Of a stretch of DNA of 9,718 nucleotides, positions 1-5,837 are shown piece by piece. A program made the translations under genes and the position numbers. The notes below the pieces were generated by a model, which had not been told where the DNA came from, ran no database searches, and worked only from the letters and a program-made list of their open reading frames with translations. The DNA is from Methanoregula sp. (lineage in GTDB: Archaea; Halobacteriota; Methanomicrobia; Methanomicrobiales; Methanospirillaceae), in NCBI GenBank assembly GCA_030653335.1, contig JAURZP010000063.1, positions 1-9,718 of the forward strand, written 5' to 3'. How positions within the stretch are numbered: the first letter of the stretch is position 1; each line of letters begins with the position of its first letter.

Positions 1-1
1 T

Positions 2-826
2 CCGGGTGATGAGGTGGTCATCGCCCAGCCCAGTTATGTCTCGTATGCCCCCTGCGTAACTCTTTCGGGAGGAAAGCCGGTCCCTGTCAGGTGCACGGAA
101 GAGGATCATTTCAAGCTCAACCCCGATGCCCTACAAGAACAGATCACGCCAAAGACCAAAGCACTGATCATCAACTTCCCCAACAATCCGACCGGTGCGG
201 TGATGAACGGCAGCGATCTGAAAGCGATCGCAGACATTGTGATTGATAAGGATCTCCTGCTGATCAGCGACGAGGTTTATGCAGAGCTGACGTATGAGGG
301 CACCCACGTGGCTGCGGCTACTGTGAGCGATCTATGGGAGAGGACGATCACGCTGAACGGCTTTTCCAAGGCATATGCAATGACCGGATGGCGTGTCGGG
401 TACCTGTGCGCCCCAAAAGAACTCTGTGATGCTGCGCTAAAGATCCACCAGTATGTCATGCTCTGCGCCCCGGTGATGGGTCAGATCGGGGCACTCGAAG
501 CCCTCCGGTCCGCTGAGGATGATAAGAACAGCATGGTGAATGAATACCGCCTCAGGCGCAACATGTTTGTCGCTGGTTTAAACCGTATCGGCCTTAACTG
601 CCATGTTCCTGAAGGAGCGTTCTATGCCTTCCCTTCAGTGAAAGAAACCGGTCTTTCTGATGTGGAATTTGCCGAACGTCTGTTAAAAGAGCAGAAAGTA
701 GCAGTTGTTCCTGGCAGCGTTTTTGGGAATGGGGGAGAGGAGCACCTCAGGTGTGCCTACGCGGTCTCAAGAAAAGATCTCACTGAAGCGCTTGGCAGGA
801 TGGAGACTTTTATCAGCGGAATCTGA
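2..826 (+). CDS. PLP-dependent class I/II aminotransferase, 5'-truncated by window edge
   Basis: The frame is open from base 2, so the start lies outside the window; 274 residues are visible and roughly 100 N-terminal residues are missing compared with the usual 370-390. Visible fold-type I marks, in order: PGDEV followed by PSY at the first residues; FPNNPTGAV, the substrate/PLP loop; SDEVYAEL, carrying the Asp and Tyr that contact the PLP ring and phenol oxygen; GFSKAYAMTGWRVGY, with the Schiff-base lysine; and LRCAYAVS near the C-terminus, matching the arginine that binds the substrate carboxylate. The family transfers amino groups between amino acids and 2-oxo acids in the cytosol. The AspC/subgroup I-gamma look suggests aspartate or aromatic amino acid transamination, but substrate cannot be read from sequence. 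It ends 113 bases before purA, with a promoter-like gap between, so it is probably a separate unit. Confidence 0.93.
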   Translation, partial: PGDEVVIAQPSYVSYAPCVTLSGGKPVPVRCTEEDHFKLNPDALQEQITPKTKALIINFPNNPTGAVMNGSDLKAIADIVIDKDLLLISDEVYAELTYEGTHVAAATVSDLWERTITLNGFSKAYAMTGWRVGYLCAPKELCDAALKIHQYVMLCAPVMGQIGALEALRSAEDDKNSMVNEYRLRRNMFVAGLNRIGLNCHVPEGAFYAFPSVKETGLSDVEFAERLLKEQKVAVVPGSVFGNGGEEHLRCAYAVSRKDLTEALGRMETFISGI

Positions 827-839
827 TTCCGCTCATTCT

Positions 840-900
840 TATCCCTGTTTCTTGCATTACACACTCTGCCATTAGCAGGGTACAGGCAGATTAAGGGATA
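840..900. repeat. Nested inverted repeats in the aminotransferase-purA gap
   Basis: Two perfect inverted repeats share roughly the same centre. The outer arms are TATCCCT (840-846) and AGGGATA (894-900). The inner arms are TCTGCC (865-870) and GGCAGA (885-890), with a 14-base loop. The outer right arm ends one base before the TATA-like element of purA, where the archaeal BRE would sit. It could be an RNA stem at the end of the aminotransferase transcript or a binding site for a dimeric repressor. There is no long T-tract after it, which makes a simple terminator less likely. Confidence 0.4.
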
Positions 901-901
901 G

Positions 902-909
902 TTTATTTT
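902..909 (+). promoter_or_regulatory. Candidate TATA box for the purA-pdxT unit
   Basis: TTTATTTT lies 31 bases upstream of the purA ATG. With the usual archaeal TATA-to-start distance of about 25 bases, transcription would begin within a few bases of the ATG, giving a leaderless or nearly leaderless mRNA. This fits the absence of any purine-rich ribosome-binding site before purA. The match to the archaeal TATA consensus is only fair. Confidence 0.4.
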
Positions 910-939
910 GCACTTCAACCTATACTACATGAAACAAAT

Positions 940-1950
940 ATGAGCTGCACAATCATCGTTGGTGGATTTTTTGGGGATGAGGGTAAGGGCAAGATCGTTG
1001 CCCACATCGCTTTTAAGGATAAACCTGCAATCATCTCCCGCGGCGGTGTGGGTCCGAATGCCGGACACACTGTTCAGGTTGGCGACCACGAATATAGTGT
1101 TCGCATGGTTCCGTCCGGTTTTGTCTTTAAGGATGCGAAACTCTGTATCGGGAGCGGTGTGCTTGTTGATCCCAGAGTTCTGAAATTTGAAGTTGACACT
1201 CTTGGTGTAAAAGGCCGGGTCTTTGTGGACAAGCGCTGCGGGATCATAACAGAAGATCATATCGCACGCGACAAGGGAAGCAACCACCTGGCAAAGACGA
1301 TCGGGAGCACGGGTTCCGGGTGCGGACCTGCAAACTCTGATCGTGTTATGCGGACATCTCCGCAAGCAAAGGACGTACCCGAGCTTGCCGAATACCTGCT
1401 CGATGTCCCCATGGCTATTGACGAAGAGTTAAAGAAAGGCAGCAATGTCCTTTTGGAAGGCACGCAGGGTTTTGGCATATCCCTGTATTACGGCACCTAT
1501 CCGTTTGTGACGAGCAAGGACACCTCCGCTTCCCAGATTGCAGCAGATAACGGTGTCGGGCCAACAAAGATCGACGATGTGGTCGTGGTCTTCAAGGCTT
1601 ACCCCACTCGTGTCGGGGAAGGTCCGTTCAGCACCGAGATGTCGTTTGAGAAATCCGATGGAATGGGGATCAAGGAGTTTGGGACCGTCACCCACCGGAA
1701 ACGCCGTATCGGGGGCTGGGACGGGGATATGGCCCGGTACTCTGCAATGATCAATGGGTGCACACAGGCAGCGATCACCGGCATTGACCGGGTGGACAAA
1801 GACTGCTTTGGTGTCAGGGACTATGCGAAGTTATCCAAAAAGGCAAAAGACTTCATCAAACAGGCTGAAGATGACATCGGATGCGCTGTTGCCCTGATAT
1901 CAACCGGTCCTGAAGTCACCCAGATTATCGATCTGAGGGATGAGCGGTAA
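940..1950 (+). CDS. purA: Adenylosuccinate synthetase, short archaeal type
   Basis: PurA joins IMP and aspartate using GTP to give adenylosuccinate, the first committed step to AMP, in the cytosol. The product is 336 residues, typical of the archaeal form and about 90 shorter than the bacterial enzyme. The phosphate loop GDEGKGK is at residues 12-18, with D13 in the place of the catalytic aspartate. NAGHT at 40-44 supplies the catalytic histidine H43. Further family blocks follow: GTQGFGISL and YPFVTSKDTSAS (IMP site), FKAYPTRVGEGPF, and HRKRRIGGWD. ITGIDRVD stands where bacterial enzymes have the guanine-binding TKLD-type motif. The ATG at 940 places the P-loop at the normal distance from the N-terminus; there is no Shine-Dalgarno sequence, consistent with leaderless translation. 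It appears to be the first gene of a six-gene unit and its stop overlaps the next ATG by one base. Confidence 0.97.
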   Translation: MSCTIIVGGFFGDEGKGKIVAHIAFKDKPAIISRGGVGPNAGHTVQVGDHEYSVRMVPSGFVFKDAKLCIGSGVLVDPRVLKFEVDTLGVKGRVFVDKRCGIITEDHIARDKGSNHLAKTIGSTGSGCGPANSDRVMRTSPQAKDVPELAEYLLDVPMAIDEELKKGSNVLLEGTQGFGISLYYGTYPFVTSKDTSASQIAADNGVGPTKIDDVVVVFKAYPTRVGEGPFSTEMSFEKSDGMGIKEFGTVTHRKRRIGGWDGDMARYSAMINGCTQAAITGIDRVDKDCFGVRDYAKLSKKAKDFIKQAEDDIGCAVALISTGPEVTQIIDLRDER

Positions 1951-2132
1951 TGAGACGCTCTTTGATGGACATTCTCTGTTGCCCTGTCTGCAAGGGCGAT
2001 CTCGTGCTCTCTGTCACTACAGAAGATGATAAAGAGATCCTGGAAGGCGGACTGCATTGTGCTGCATGCCGGGTGGATTACCCCATCAGCGAAGGCATAC
2101 CCAATCTTCTGCCCCAGACTCACCAGGAATAA
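1950..2132 (+). CDS. Trm112-like zinc protein, probable methyltransferase activator
   Basis: This 60-residue protein has the Trm112/UPF0434 layout: an N-terminal DILCCPVCKGDL, with cysteines at 10, 11 and 14, and a second pair at C37 and C40 (HCAAC) followed by YPISEGIPNLLP. The first CxxC-type pair plus C37 and C40 make a plausible single zinc site, and the IPxLLP end is a family hallmark. In archaea and eukaryotes Trm112 acts as a small partner that stabilises and activates several methyltransferases for tRNA, rRNA and release factor. Which partner applies here is unknown and none is encoded in the window. The ATG overlaps the purA TAA (TAATG), implying coupled translation; a GAGG at 1934-1937 is weakly placed for it. 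A start at M6 is possible, but the overlap favours the first ATG. Confidence 0.8.
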   Translation: MRRSLMDILCCPVCKGDLVLSVTTEDDKEILEGGLHCAACRVDYPISEGIPNLLPQTHQE

Positions 2133-2143
2133 CAGGAGGAGGC

Positions 2144-2713
2144 ATGAACTTCCCGCTGCCCTTTTTTGTATTGATCTCTTCGGGCACCAGGAGTAATGAT
2201 TCGGGTTTTGAGATATACCTCAATCGAAGCGGTATCAATTCGATCGATCTGCCACGGGGGAAGATCCAGGCAGTAACCGGCAACAATCTTCGGATAACAT
2301 TTGTAAACCGGGGGGCCCCCATTCACATCACCATCACTGCTGCAAATGCGGGCAATTTCACCGATTTTTTTCACGAGAACATGTATGTTGTCGATGAATC
2401 GGTGCTGACGTTCCCGGTGTATACCGATATCCCCGAAGGGTTTTTTGACCTTGAAATTATTGCAGGATACGGAGTGATGAAAACTACCGCTCATGTGGAT
2501 GTGATCCACCCGCCACCAAAAAAACCGATCATTTTGGAAGAATCACCGGTCCAACCGGTTGCCCGTGGTCGCCCACATCTTCTGATGGTGATGATGGGAA
2601 TCGCACTCATCCTATATACTGCCTGGCTCTATACCGCTATTGAACTGTTAAATATCGCCTCGTTTCTCATGCTCATCGTTGGCGCACTCTACATATGGTA
2701 CCGTCAGCGCTAG
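2144..2713 (+). CDS. Conserved-looking membrane-anchored protein of unknown function
   Basis: I do not recognise this 189-residue protein securely. The frame is open further upstream, but the ATG at 2144 is chosen because AGGAGGAGG (2134-2142) sits directly before it and an earlier start would overlap the Trm112-like gene. Residues 20 to about 122 look like a beta-rich, Ig-like or cupredoxin-like domain, with alternating hydrophobic stretches such as LRITFVNRGAPIHITI and FDLEIIAGYG. A proline-rich linker (IHPPPKKP) follows at 121-128, then two hydrophobic helices at about 145-166 and 168-186, ending in the basic YRQR. There is no clear signal peptide, so topology is unsure: the domain may face the cytosol with a hairpin tail anchor. 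Its 3' end overlaps cbiB by 19 bases, so the two are probably translationally coupled. A role in cobamide or membrane metabolism would be guesswork. Confidence 0.8.
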   Translation: MNFPLPFFVLISSGTRSNDSGFEIYLNRSGINSIDLPRGKIQAVTGNNLRITFVNRGAPIHITITAANAGNFTDFFHENMYVVDESVLTFPVYTDIPEGFFDLEIIAGYGVMKTTAHVDVIHPPPKKPIILEESPVQPVARGRPHLLMVMMGIALILYTAWLYTAIELLNIASFLMLIVGALYIWYRQR

Positions 2714-3624
2714 CGCTTTTTGCAATTGTCCTTTTTGCCGCGCTTCTGGTTGACCGGCTGACAGGCGATCCCCATTCGGCGTGGCACCCGGTCTCTCTTA
2801 TCGGCCGCTTCATCGGCTGGTGGGGAAAGCCAGAACTCTATTCTCCAAAAATCCAGCGGTTTACCGGAATCGTTCTCTGGCTGGTGACCATTGTCCTCTT
2901 TGCAGCCCCGTTTTATTGCTTTGCCACTCTTGCCCCATGGTACCTTTACCTGATCATCGCCCCGTTTCTTCTTAAGTGCTGTTTTGCGTGGCGATCCTTA
3001 GAGGAGCACACGCTTGCAGTTGTCGACGCTCTCAAAGATGGCGTAGAGACCGGGCGTGAAAAGGTGAAGATGCTGGTCTCCCGCGGCACAGCGAACCTTG
3101 ACCGTGAACATATTCTCTCTGCCGGTTACGAATCGATGACTGAGAATCTTACCGATAGTATCATCTCGCCGCTCTTCTTTTTTTGCCTGTTCGGGCTTAC
3201 GGGGGCTGCGGTCTTTCGTGCGGCCAATACCATGGATGCGATGCTGGGATACCGGGACGAACGTGAGCGTATCGGGTGGTGCGCGGCCCGGATGGATGAC
3301 ATTCTCAATTATATCCCGGCCCGGATCACCGCTCTGCTCATCCTGCTGCACTTTGCACAAAAAGGGCGTTTCTCTAGTGCCCTGCTGATAATGCGGCGGG
3401 ATGGAAAGAACCGCCCCGGGTTCAATGGCGGGATTGTGATGGCCGCAATGGCCGGCGGTGCCGGTGTGCGGTTTGAGAAGCCCGGAATGTATACGATCGG
3501 TGACAGTGAACGGACGCTGGACGAGGGAGGTGCAGACATTCTTGAGGCAACACGGATGGTCACGCTGATGTTTGTACTGATTGCCGCTGGTACTCTGTTT
3601 TTATTGGGATCGTTGATCAAATAG
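2695..3624 (+). CDS. cbiB: Adenosylcobinamide-phosphate synthase (cobamide side-chain attachment)
   Basis: CbiB (CobD in some nomenclatures) attaches aminopropanol phosphate or a related amino alcohol to adenosylcobyric acid, late in cobamide synthesis; methanogens need cobamides for methyl transfer. It is an integral membrane protein of 309 residues, the usual size. The N-terminal signature D20-RLTGDP-x4-WHPV is clear, followed by the internal blocks YESMTENLTDSIISPLFFF (145-163), AANTMDAMLGY (176-186) and DDILNYIPARIT (201-212). Hydrophobic segments lie near 4-20, 57-76, 80-95, 150-175, 205-221 and 285-306. One oddity: residues 239-246 read NRPGFNGG, where many family members have a (H/T)PSPN(S/A)G-like loop. 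The ATG lies inside the 3' end of the preceding gene, and pdxS starts 9 bases after the stop. No other cobamide gene is in the window. Confidence 0.93.
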   Translation: MVPSALALFAIVLFAALLVDRLTGDPHSAWHPVSLIGRFIGWWGKPELYSPKIQRFTGIVLWLVTIVLFAAPFYCFATLAPWYLYLIIAPFLLKCCFAWRSLEEHTLAVVDALKDGVETGREKVKMLVSRGTANLDREHILSAGYESMTENLTDSIISPLFFFCLFGLTGAAVFRAANTMDAMLGYRDERERIGWCAARMDDILNYIPARITALLILLHFAQKGRFSSALLIMRRDGKNRPGFNGGIVMAAMAGGAGVRFEKPGMYTIGDSERTLDEGGADILEATRMVTLMFVLIAAGTLFLLGSLIK

Positions 3625-3633
3625 TACCGTCAT

Positions 3634-4530
3634 ATGAAACTCGAGGAACTGAGATTCGGTACCGAGCTCCTCAAGCGCGGCTTTGCATCCATGCAGAAAG
3701 GGGGCGTTATCATGGATGTGGTGAATGCTGAACAGGCAAAGATTGCTGAGGAAGCCGGGGCCGTTGCAGTCATGTCGCTGGAGCGGGTGCCTTCAGATAT
3801 CCGGAAGATGGGCGGAGTTGCCCGCATGGCAGATCCCCAGAAGGTTATCGAGATCATCGATGCAGTATCCATTCCGGTGATGGGAAAGGTGCGGATCGGT
3901 CACTTTGTCGAGGCGCAGGTGCTCGAAACGCTCGGTGTTGATATGATCGATGAGAGCGAAGTCCTGACACCGGCAGATGAGCAATACCATATCGATAAGA
4001 AACTCTTCAAGGTCCCCTTTGTCTGCGGTGCCCGCGATCTGGGGGAAGCCCTGCGCCGGATCAATGAAGGAGCCGCCATGATCCGGACCAAGGGTGAGGC
4101 AGGGACCGGAAATGTTGTCGAGGCAGTGCGCCACATGCGAAATATCATGGGAGAGATCCGCATGCTTAAGGGAATGGACAAACAGGAGATGACCGATTAT
4201 GCACGGGATATTGAAGCCCCGGCAGAACTGGTGATCGAATGTGCCGAGCGCGGCAGGTTGCCCGTTGTGAACTTCTCCGCGGGAGGTATTGCTACACCAT
4301 CCGATGCCGCGATGATGATGCAGCTGGGTGCAGATGGCGTGTTTGTCGGGTCCGGTATCTTCAAGTCCACCAACCCCGAGCTGATGGCAAAAGCGATCGT
4401 AGAAGCCGTCAACCACTTCAATGAACCTGAGGTTATCGCACGGGTGAGCCGCGGGCTTGGCGATGCGATGCCCGGTCTCGATATCCACACCCTCAGGGAC
4501 GATGAGGTGCTGCAGACCCGTGGACGTTAA
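3634..4530 (+). CDS. pdxS: Pyridoxal 5'-phosphate synthase, lyase subunit PdxS
   Basis: PdxS condenses ribose 5-phosphate, glyceraldehyde 3-phosphate and ammonia into PLP on a TIM barrel that assembles into a dodecamer. At 298 residues it is full length. The catalytic residues are in place: D28 in IMDVVNAEQA, K85 in PVMGKVRIGH, which forms the first covalent sugar adduct, and K153 in MIRTKGEAGTGN, the second lysine. All are shifted by four from the Bacillus subtilis numbering (24, 81, 149). The phosphate-binding FSAGGIATPSDAAMMMQLG and GVFVGSGIF blocks are intact. It starts 9 bases after cbiB with no Shine-Dalgarno sequence. A T-rich stretch at the end of cbiB (near 3596-3604) might be a weak internal promoter, but cotranscription is the simpler reading. 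Its end overlaps pdxT by 11 bases, matching the need for paired subunits. Confidence 0.98.
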   Translation: MKLEELRFGTELLKRGFASMQKGGVIMDVVNAEQAKIAEEAGAVAVMSLERVPSDIRKMGGVARMADPQKVIEIIDAVSIPVMGKVRIGHFVEAQVLETLGVDMIDESEVLTPADEQYHIDKKLFKVPFVCGARDLGEALRRINEGAAMIRTKGEAGTGNVVEAVRHMRNIMGEIRMLKGMDKQEMTDYARDIEAPAELVIECAERGRLPVVNFSAGGIATPSDAAMMMQLGADGVFVGSGIFKSTNPELMAKAIVEAVNHFNEPEVIARVSRGLGDAMPGLDIHTLRDDEVLQTRGR

Positions 4531-5110
4531 GGTCGGCGTTCTCGCATTGCAGGGGAATGTGAGCGAGCACATCGATGCGTTTGTGCTTGCACTCGACCGC
4601 ATTGGCTGCGGGCACTCCTCATCTGTTGTCACCGTACGCCACCCCGCTGATCTGGAAGGCTGTCACGCGTTAGCTCTTCCGGGCGGGGAATCGACTACCA
4701 TCTCCCGGCTCATCGATAAGAACCACCTCTATGAGCCGATCCGCAATTTTTCCGGTGGCATCTTTGCAACCTGCGCCGGCATGGTGCTGATCGCAACTCA
4801 TGTGGATGATGCCCGCATCAATACATTAAATCTTATCGACATGACCGTTGACCGGAATGCATTTGGCCGCCAGCGGGAATCGTTTGAAGCAGATATTTCC
4901 CTTAGCGATATTGACGGAGGACCGTTTCATGCAATCTTCATCCGGGCACCGGTTGCAACTCATGCGGGTGCCGGTGTCACGGTTCTATCCCGGCTGGATC
5001 AGGGGATTGTTGCTGTAGAGCAGGGAAAGCACATGGCCCTCTCGTTCCACCCGGAACTTGGAGGGGATACCCGGCTACACGAGCGGTTTTTGAAAATTAT
5101 TGGCGTTTAA
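4520..5110 (+). CDS. pdxT: Pyridoxal 5'-phosphate synthase, glutaminase subunit PdxT
   Basis: PdxT is a class I glutamine amidotransferase that releases ammonia from glutamine and channels it to PdxS. The GTG at 4520 is preferred: it yields 196 residues, the usual length, begins MDVKVGVLALQGNVSEH as in the family, and has GAGGTG at 4504-4509 ten bases upstream. An in-frame ATG at 4502 would add MRCCRP and has a poorer ribosome-binding site. The triad is visible: nucleophile C85 in IFATCAGM, and H177 and E179 in SFHPELGGD. LPGGESTTISRL (53-64) forms the oxyanion/substrate strand, and GRQRESFE is the loop that contacts PdxS. The start codon lies inside pdxS, so translation is probably coupled. 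This is the last gene of the metabolic unit; more than 700 bases without a gene follow. Confidence 0.96.
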   Translation: MDVKVGVLALQGNVSEHIDAFVLALDRIGCGHSSSVVTVRHPADLEGCHALALPGGESTTISRLIDKNHLYEPIRNFSGGIFATCAGMVLIATHVDDARINTLNLIDMTVDRNAFGRQRESFEADISLSDIDGGPFHAIFIRAPVATHAGAGVTVLSRLDQGIVAVEQGKHMALSFHPELGGDTRLHERFLKIIGV

Positions 5111-5192
5111 CTGCGTTTATTCTGTCAACCCTCGTCTAATCACCATTTATCTCAGCTTATAACGCCCCAATAGCCAAAATAATCCCAAATTA

Positions 5193-5255
5193 AGGCGCAT
5201 ATAATGCGTTCTGAGGCACATTATAGCGGTTTTGGGGCACTTTATTTTCGTTCCG
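5193..5255 (+). repeat. Three degenerate 21-base tandem units
   Basis: Units at 5193-5213, 5214-5234 and 5235-5255 align without gaps, with a shared pattern of roughly RGGCRC, a T/A-rich middle, then GTT and a final G. By hand count units 1 and 2 match at 13 of 21 positions, and so do units 2 and 3. The first unit also contains a small hairpin (CGCAT-ATA-ATGCG, 5196-5208). A GCCCCAA at 5164-5170 is the inverse of TTGGGGC at 5232-5238. This could be a small array of protein-binding sites or a decayed repeat; the alignment is short and not statistically tested. Confidence 0.35.
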
Positions 5256-5367
5256 CTACCTGCCCGTTGATTTTAAGATTTAAGCGAAAACTTACCCTGC
5301 TCTTGAAAAGGTCAAAATGAACCCATTTTGCGGTTTCATCCAACAAACAAGCCCCGATAGAATCCGG

Positions 5368-5443
5368 GCGTTTTACGGGGTTTTTTAAAAATGCCCCGTT
5401 TGACAAACGGAGCGTTTTGCGGGGTTTTAGGGGTTTCACCCCT
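5368..5443. repeat. Palindrome cluster with a near-perfect 17-base direct repeat
   Basis: The sequence GCGTTTTACGGGGTTTT (5368-5384) recurs as GCGTTTTGCGGGGTTTT (5412-5428), 16 of 17 identical, 44 bases apart. Between and after them are three hairpin-capable elements: ACGGGG (5375-5380) with CCCCGT (5394-5399); CCGTTTG-A-CAAACGG (5396-5410); and AGGGGT-TTC-ACCCCT (5429-5443). The arms of the first two overlap, so they are alternatives. The density of symmetric G/C blocks separated by T-runs suggests a mobile intergenic repeat or a structured RNA rather than code. Confidence 0.6.
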
Positions 5444-5451
5444 CATTTTTT
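5429..5451 (+). terminator. Hairpin plus T-run, possible terminator downstream of pdxT
   Basis: A perfect six-base-pair stem, AGGGGT/ACCCCT with a three-base loop (5429-5443), is followed by a six-base T-run at 5446-5451. Archaeal termination depends mainly on T-rich tracts, which this supplies on the + strand. It lies about 320 bases after pdxT, far for that operon, so it may instead belong to the repeat element or to a small transcript within the gap. Confidence 0.4.
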
Positions 5452-5506
5452 CATAACCTACCGGTTCACCCAACTGAGAGGGGGGTTTTGGTTATTATTC
5501 AGGGGT

Positions 5507-5566
5507 GGGTCGGCAGGGATTATAATGAGGGGATATCCAACCGACCCCGGAATTTTTTATTTTTTT
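5507..5566 (+). terminator. Long-loop hairpin followed by T6-A-T7 tract
   Basis: GGGTCGG (5507-5513) and CCGACCC (5541-5547) form a perfect seven-base inverted repeat around a 27-base loop that contains the small palindrome GGATATCC (5531-5538). The T-rich tract at 5553-5566 follows directly. T-rich tracts terminate archaeal RNA polymerase, so this is a good candidate for ending + strand transcription before the signalling genes. The A11 run at 5583-5593 could serve the opposite direction. Confidence 0.5.
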
Positions 5567-5666
5567 CCGTGTGCCCGGTTTTAAAAAAAAAAATCCGGCC
5601 CTTGTTATCGACAAAAGGTATACGGCATTTACAATTGGGATATGACCGGAGGAACGCGAGAAAGAT

Positions 5667-5676
5667 TTTTTATATT
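5667..5676 (+). promoter_or_regulatory. Weak TATA-like element in the intergenic region
   Basis: TTTTTATATT preceded by the purine-rich GCGAGAAAG looks like an archaeal TATA box with an upstream BRE. The predicted start would fall near 5697-5702, about 140 bases before the response regulator, giving that gene a long leader or marking a short non-coding transcript. No long reading frame begins at the expected place. It competes with the closer element at 5808-5816. Confidence 0.3.
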
Positions 5677-5807
5677 ACTCTTCACGTTTGCTTTAACCGA
5701 TGATGGATGTATCGTGAATCAATTTGGTATAACGTTTGTTTGGGATTGGAAATCTTATGAAAACACCGTTAAGAAATATCCAGAGCCCCACAACCAAGGT
5801 TTAATAC

Positions 5808-5816
5808 AATATAAAT
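5808..5816 (+). promoter_or_regulatory. TATA box for the response regulator, leaderless spacing
   Basis: An AATATAAAT-type element ends 21 bases before the ATG at 5838. With normal archaeal TATA-to-start spacing, the transcript would begin at or within a few bases of that ATG. No Shine-Dalgarno sequence precedes the gene (TCGTGGAATA directly before ATG), which agrees with leaderless translation. Confidence 0.5.
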
Positions 5817-5837
5817 GCAATCTCATGTCGTGGAATA

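Larger units (their letters stand above)
5111..5837. other. Long intergenic region between pdxT and the signalling block
   Basis: I see no convincing gene in these 727 bases. The left part (5111-5190) is AT-rich and plain. Then come three degenerate 21-base units, a repeat-and-palindrome cluster, two hairpin plus T-tract structures, an 11-base A-run (5583-5593) that would read as a T-tract on the other strand, and promoter-like AT-rich elements at the right end. The short open frames here run through the homopolymers and palindromes, lack family motifs and have poor start contexts. Base composition shifts from the GC-rich metabolic block to a more AT-rich signalling block across this stretch, so it may be a boundary between chromosome segments of different history. 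Confidence 0.7.

Noticed and set aside
925..1365. Minus-strand open frame of 146 codons opposite purA
   Set aside because: It is a shadow of purA, whose motifs are unambiguous; the antisense translation has no motif.
2057..2143. Upstream extension of the unknown membrane protein to an ATG at 2057
   Set aside because: It would overlap the Trm112-like gene in another frame. The ATG at 2144 has a strong AGGAGGAGG directly upstream.
4457..4519. Upstream extension of pdxT into pdxS
   Set aside because: It adds over 20 residues not seen in the family. GTG at 4520 gives the standard N-terminus and has a well-spaced ribosome-binding site.
3793..4632. Minus-strand open frame of 279 codons opposite pdxS and pdxT
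   Set aside because: It is long only because of codon bias in pdxS; its translation is rich in His and Cys without any domain, and it crosses two well-supported genes.
5242..5439. Minus-strand open frame of 65 codons in the intergenic region
   Set aside because: It runs through the palindrome cluster, has low-complexity Lys/Pro/Arg content at its start, no ribosome-binding site and no family motif. The shorter 36-codon frame at 5336-5446 has the same problem.
5488..5703. Plus-strand open frame of 71 codons
   Set aside because: It spans the hairpin and the T- and A-tracts at 5507-5593, starts at a GTG without a ribosome-binding site and shows no recognisable domain.
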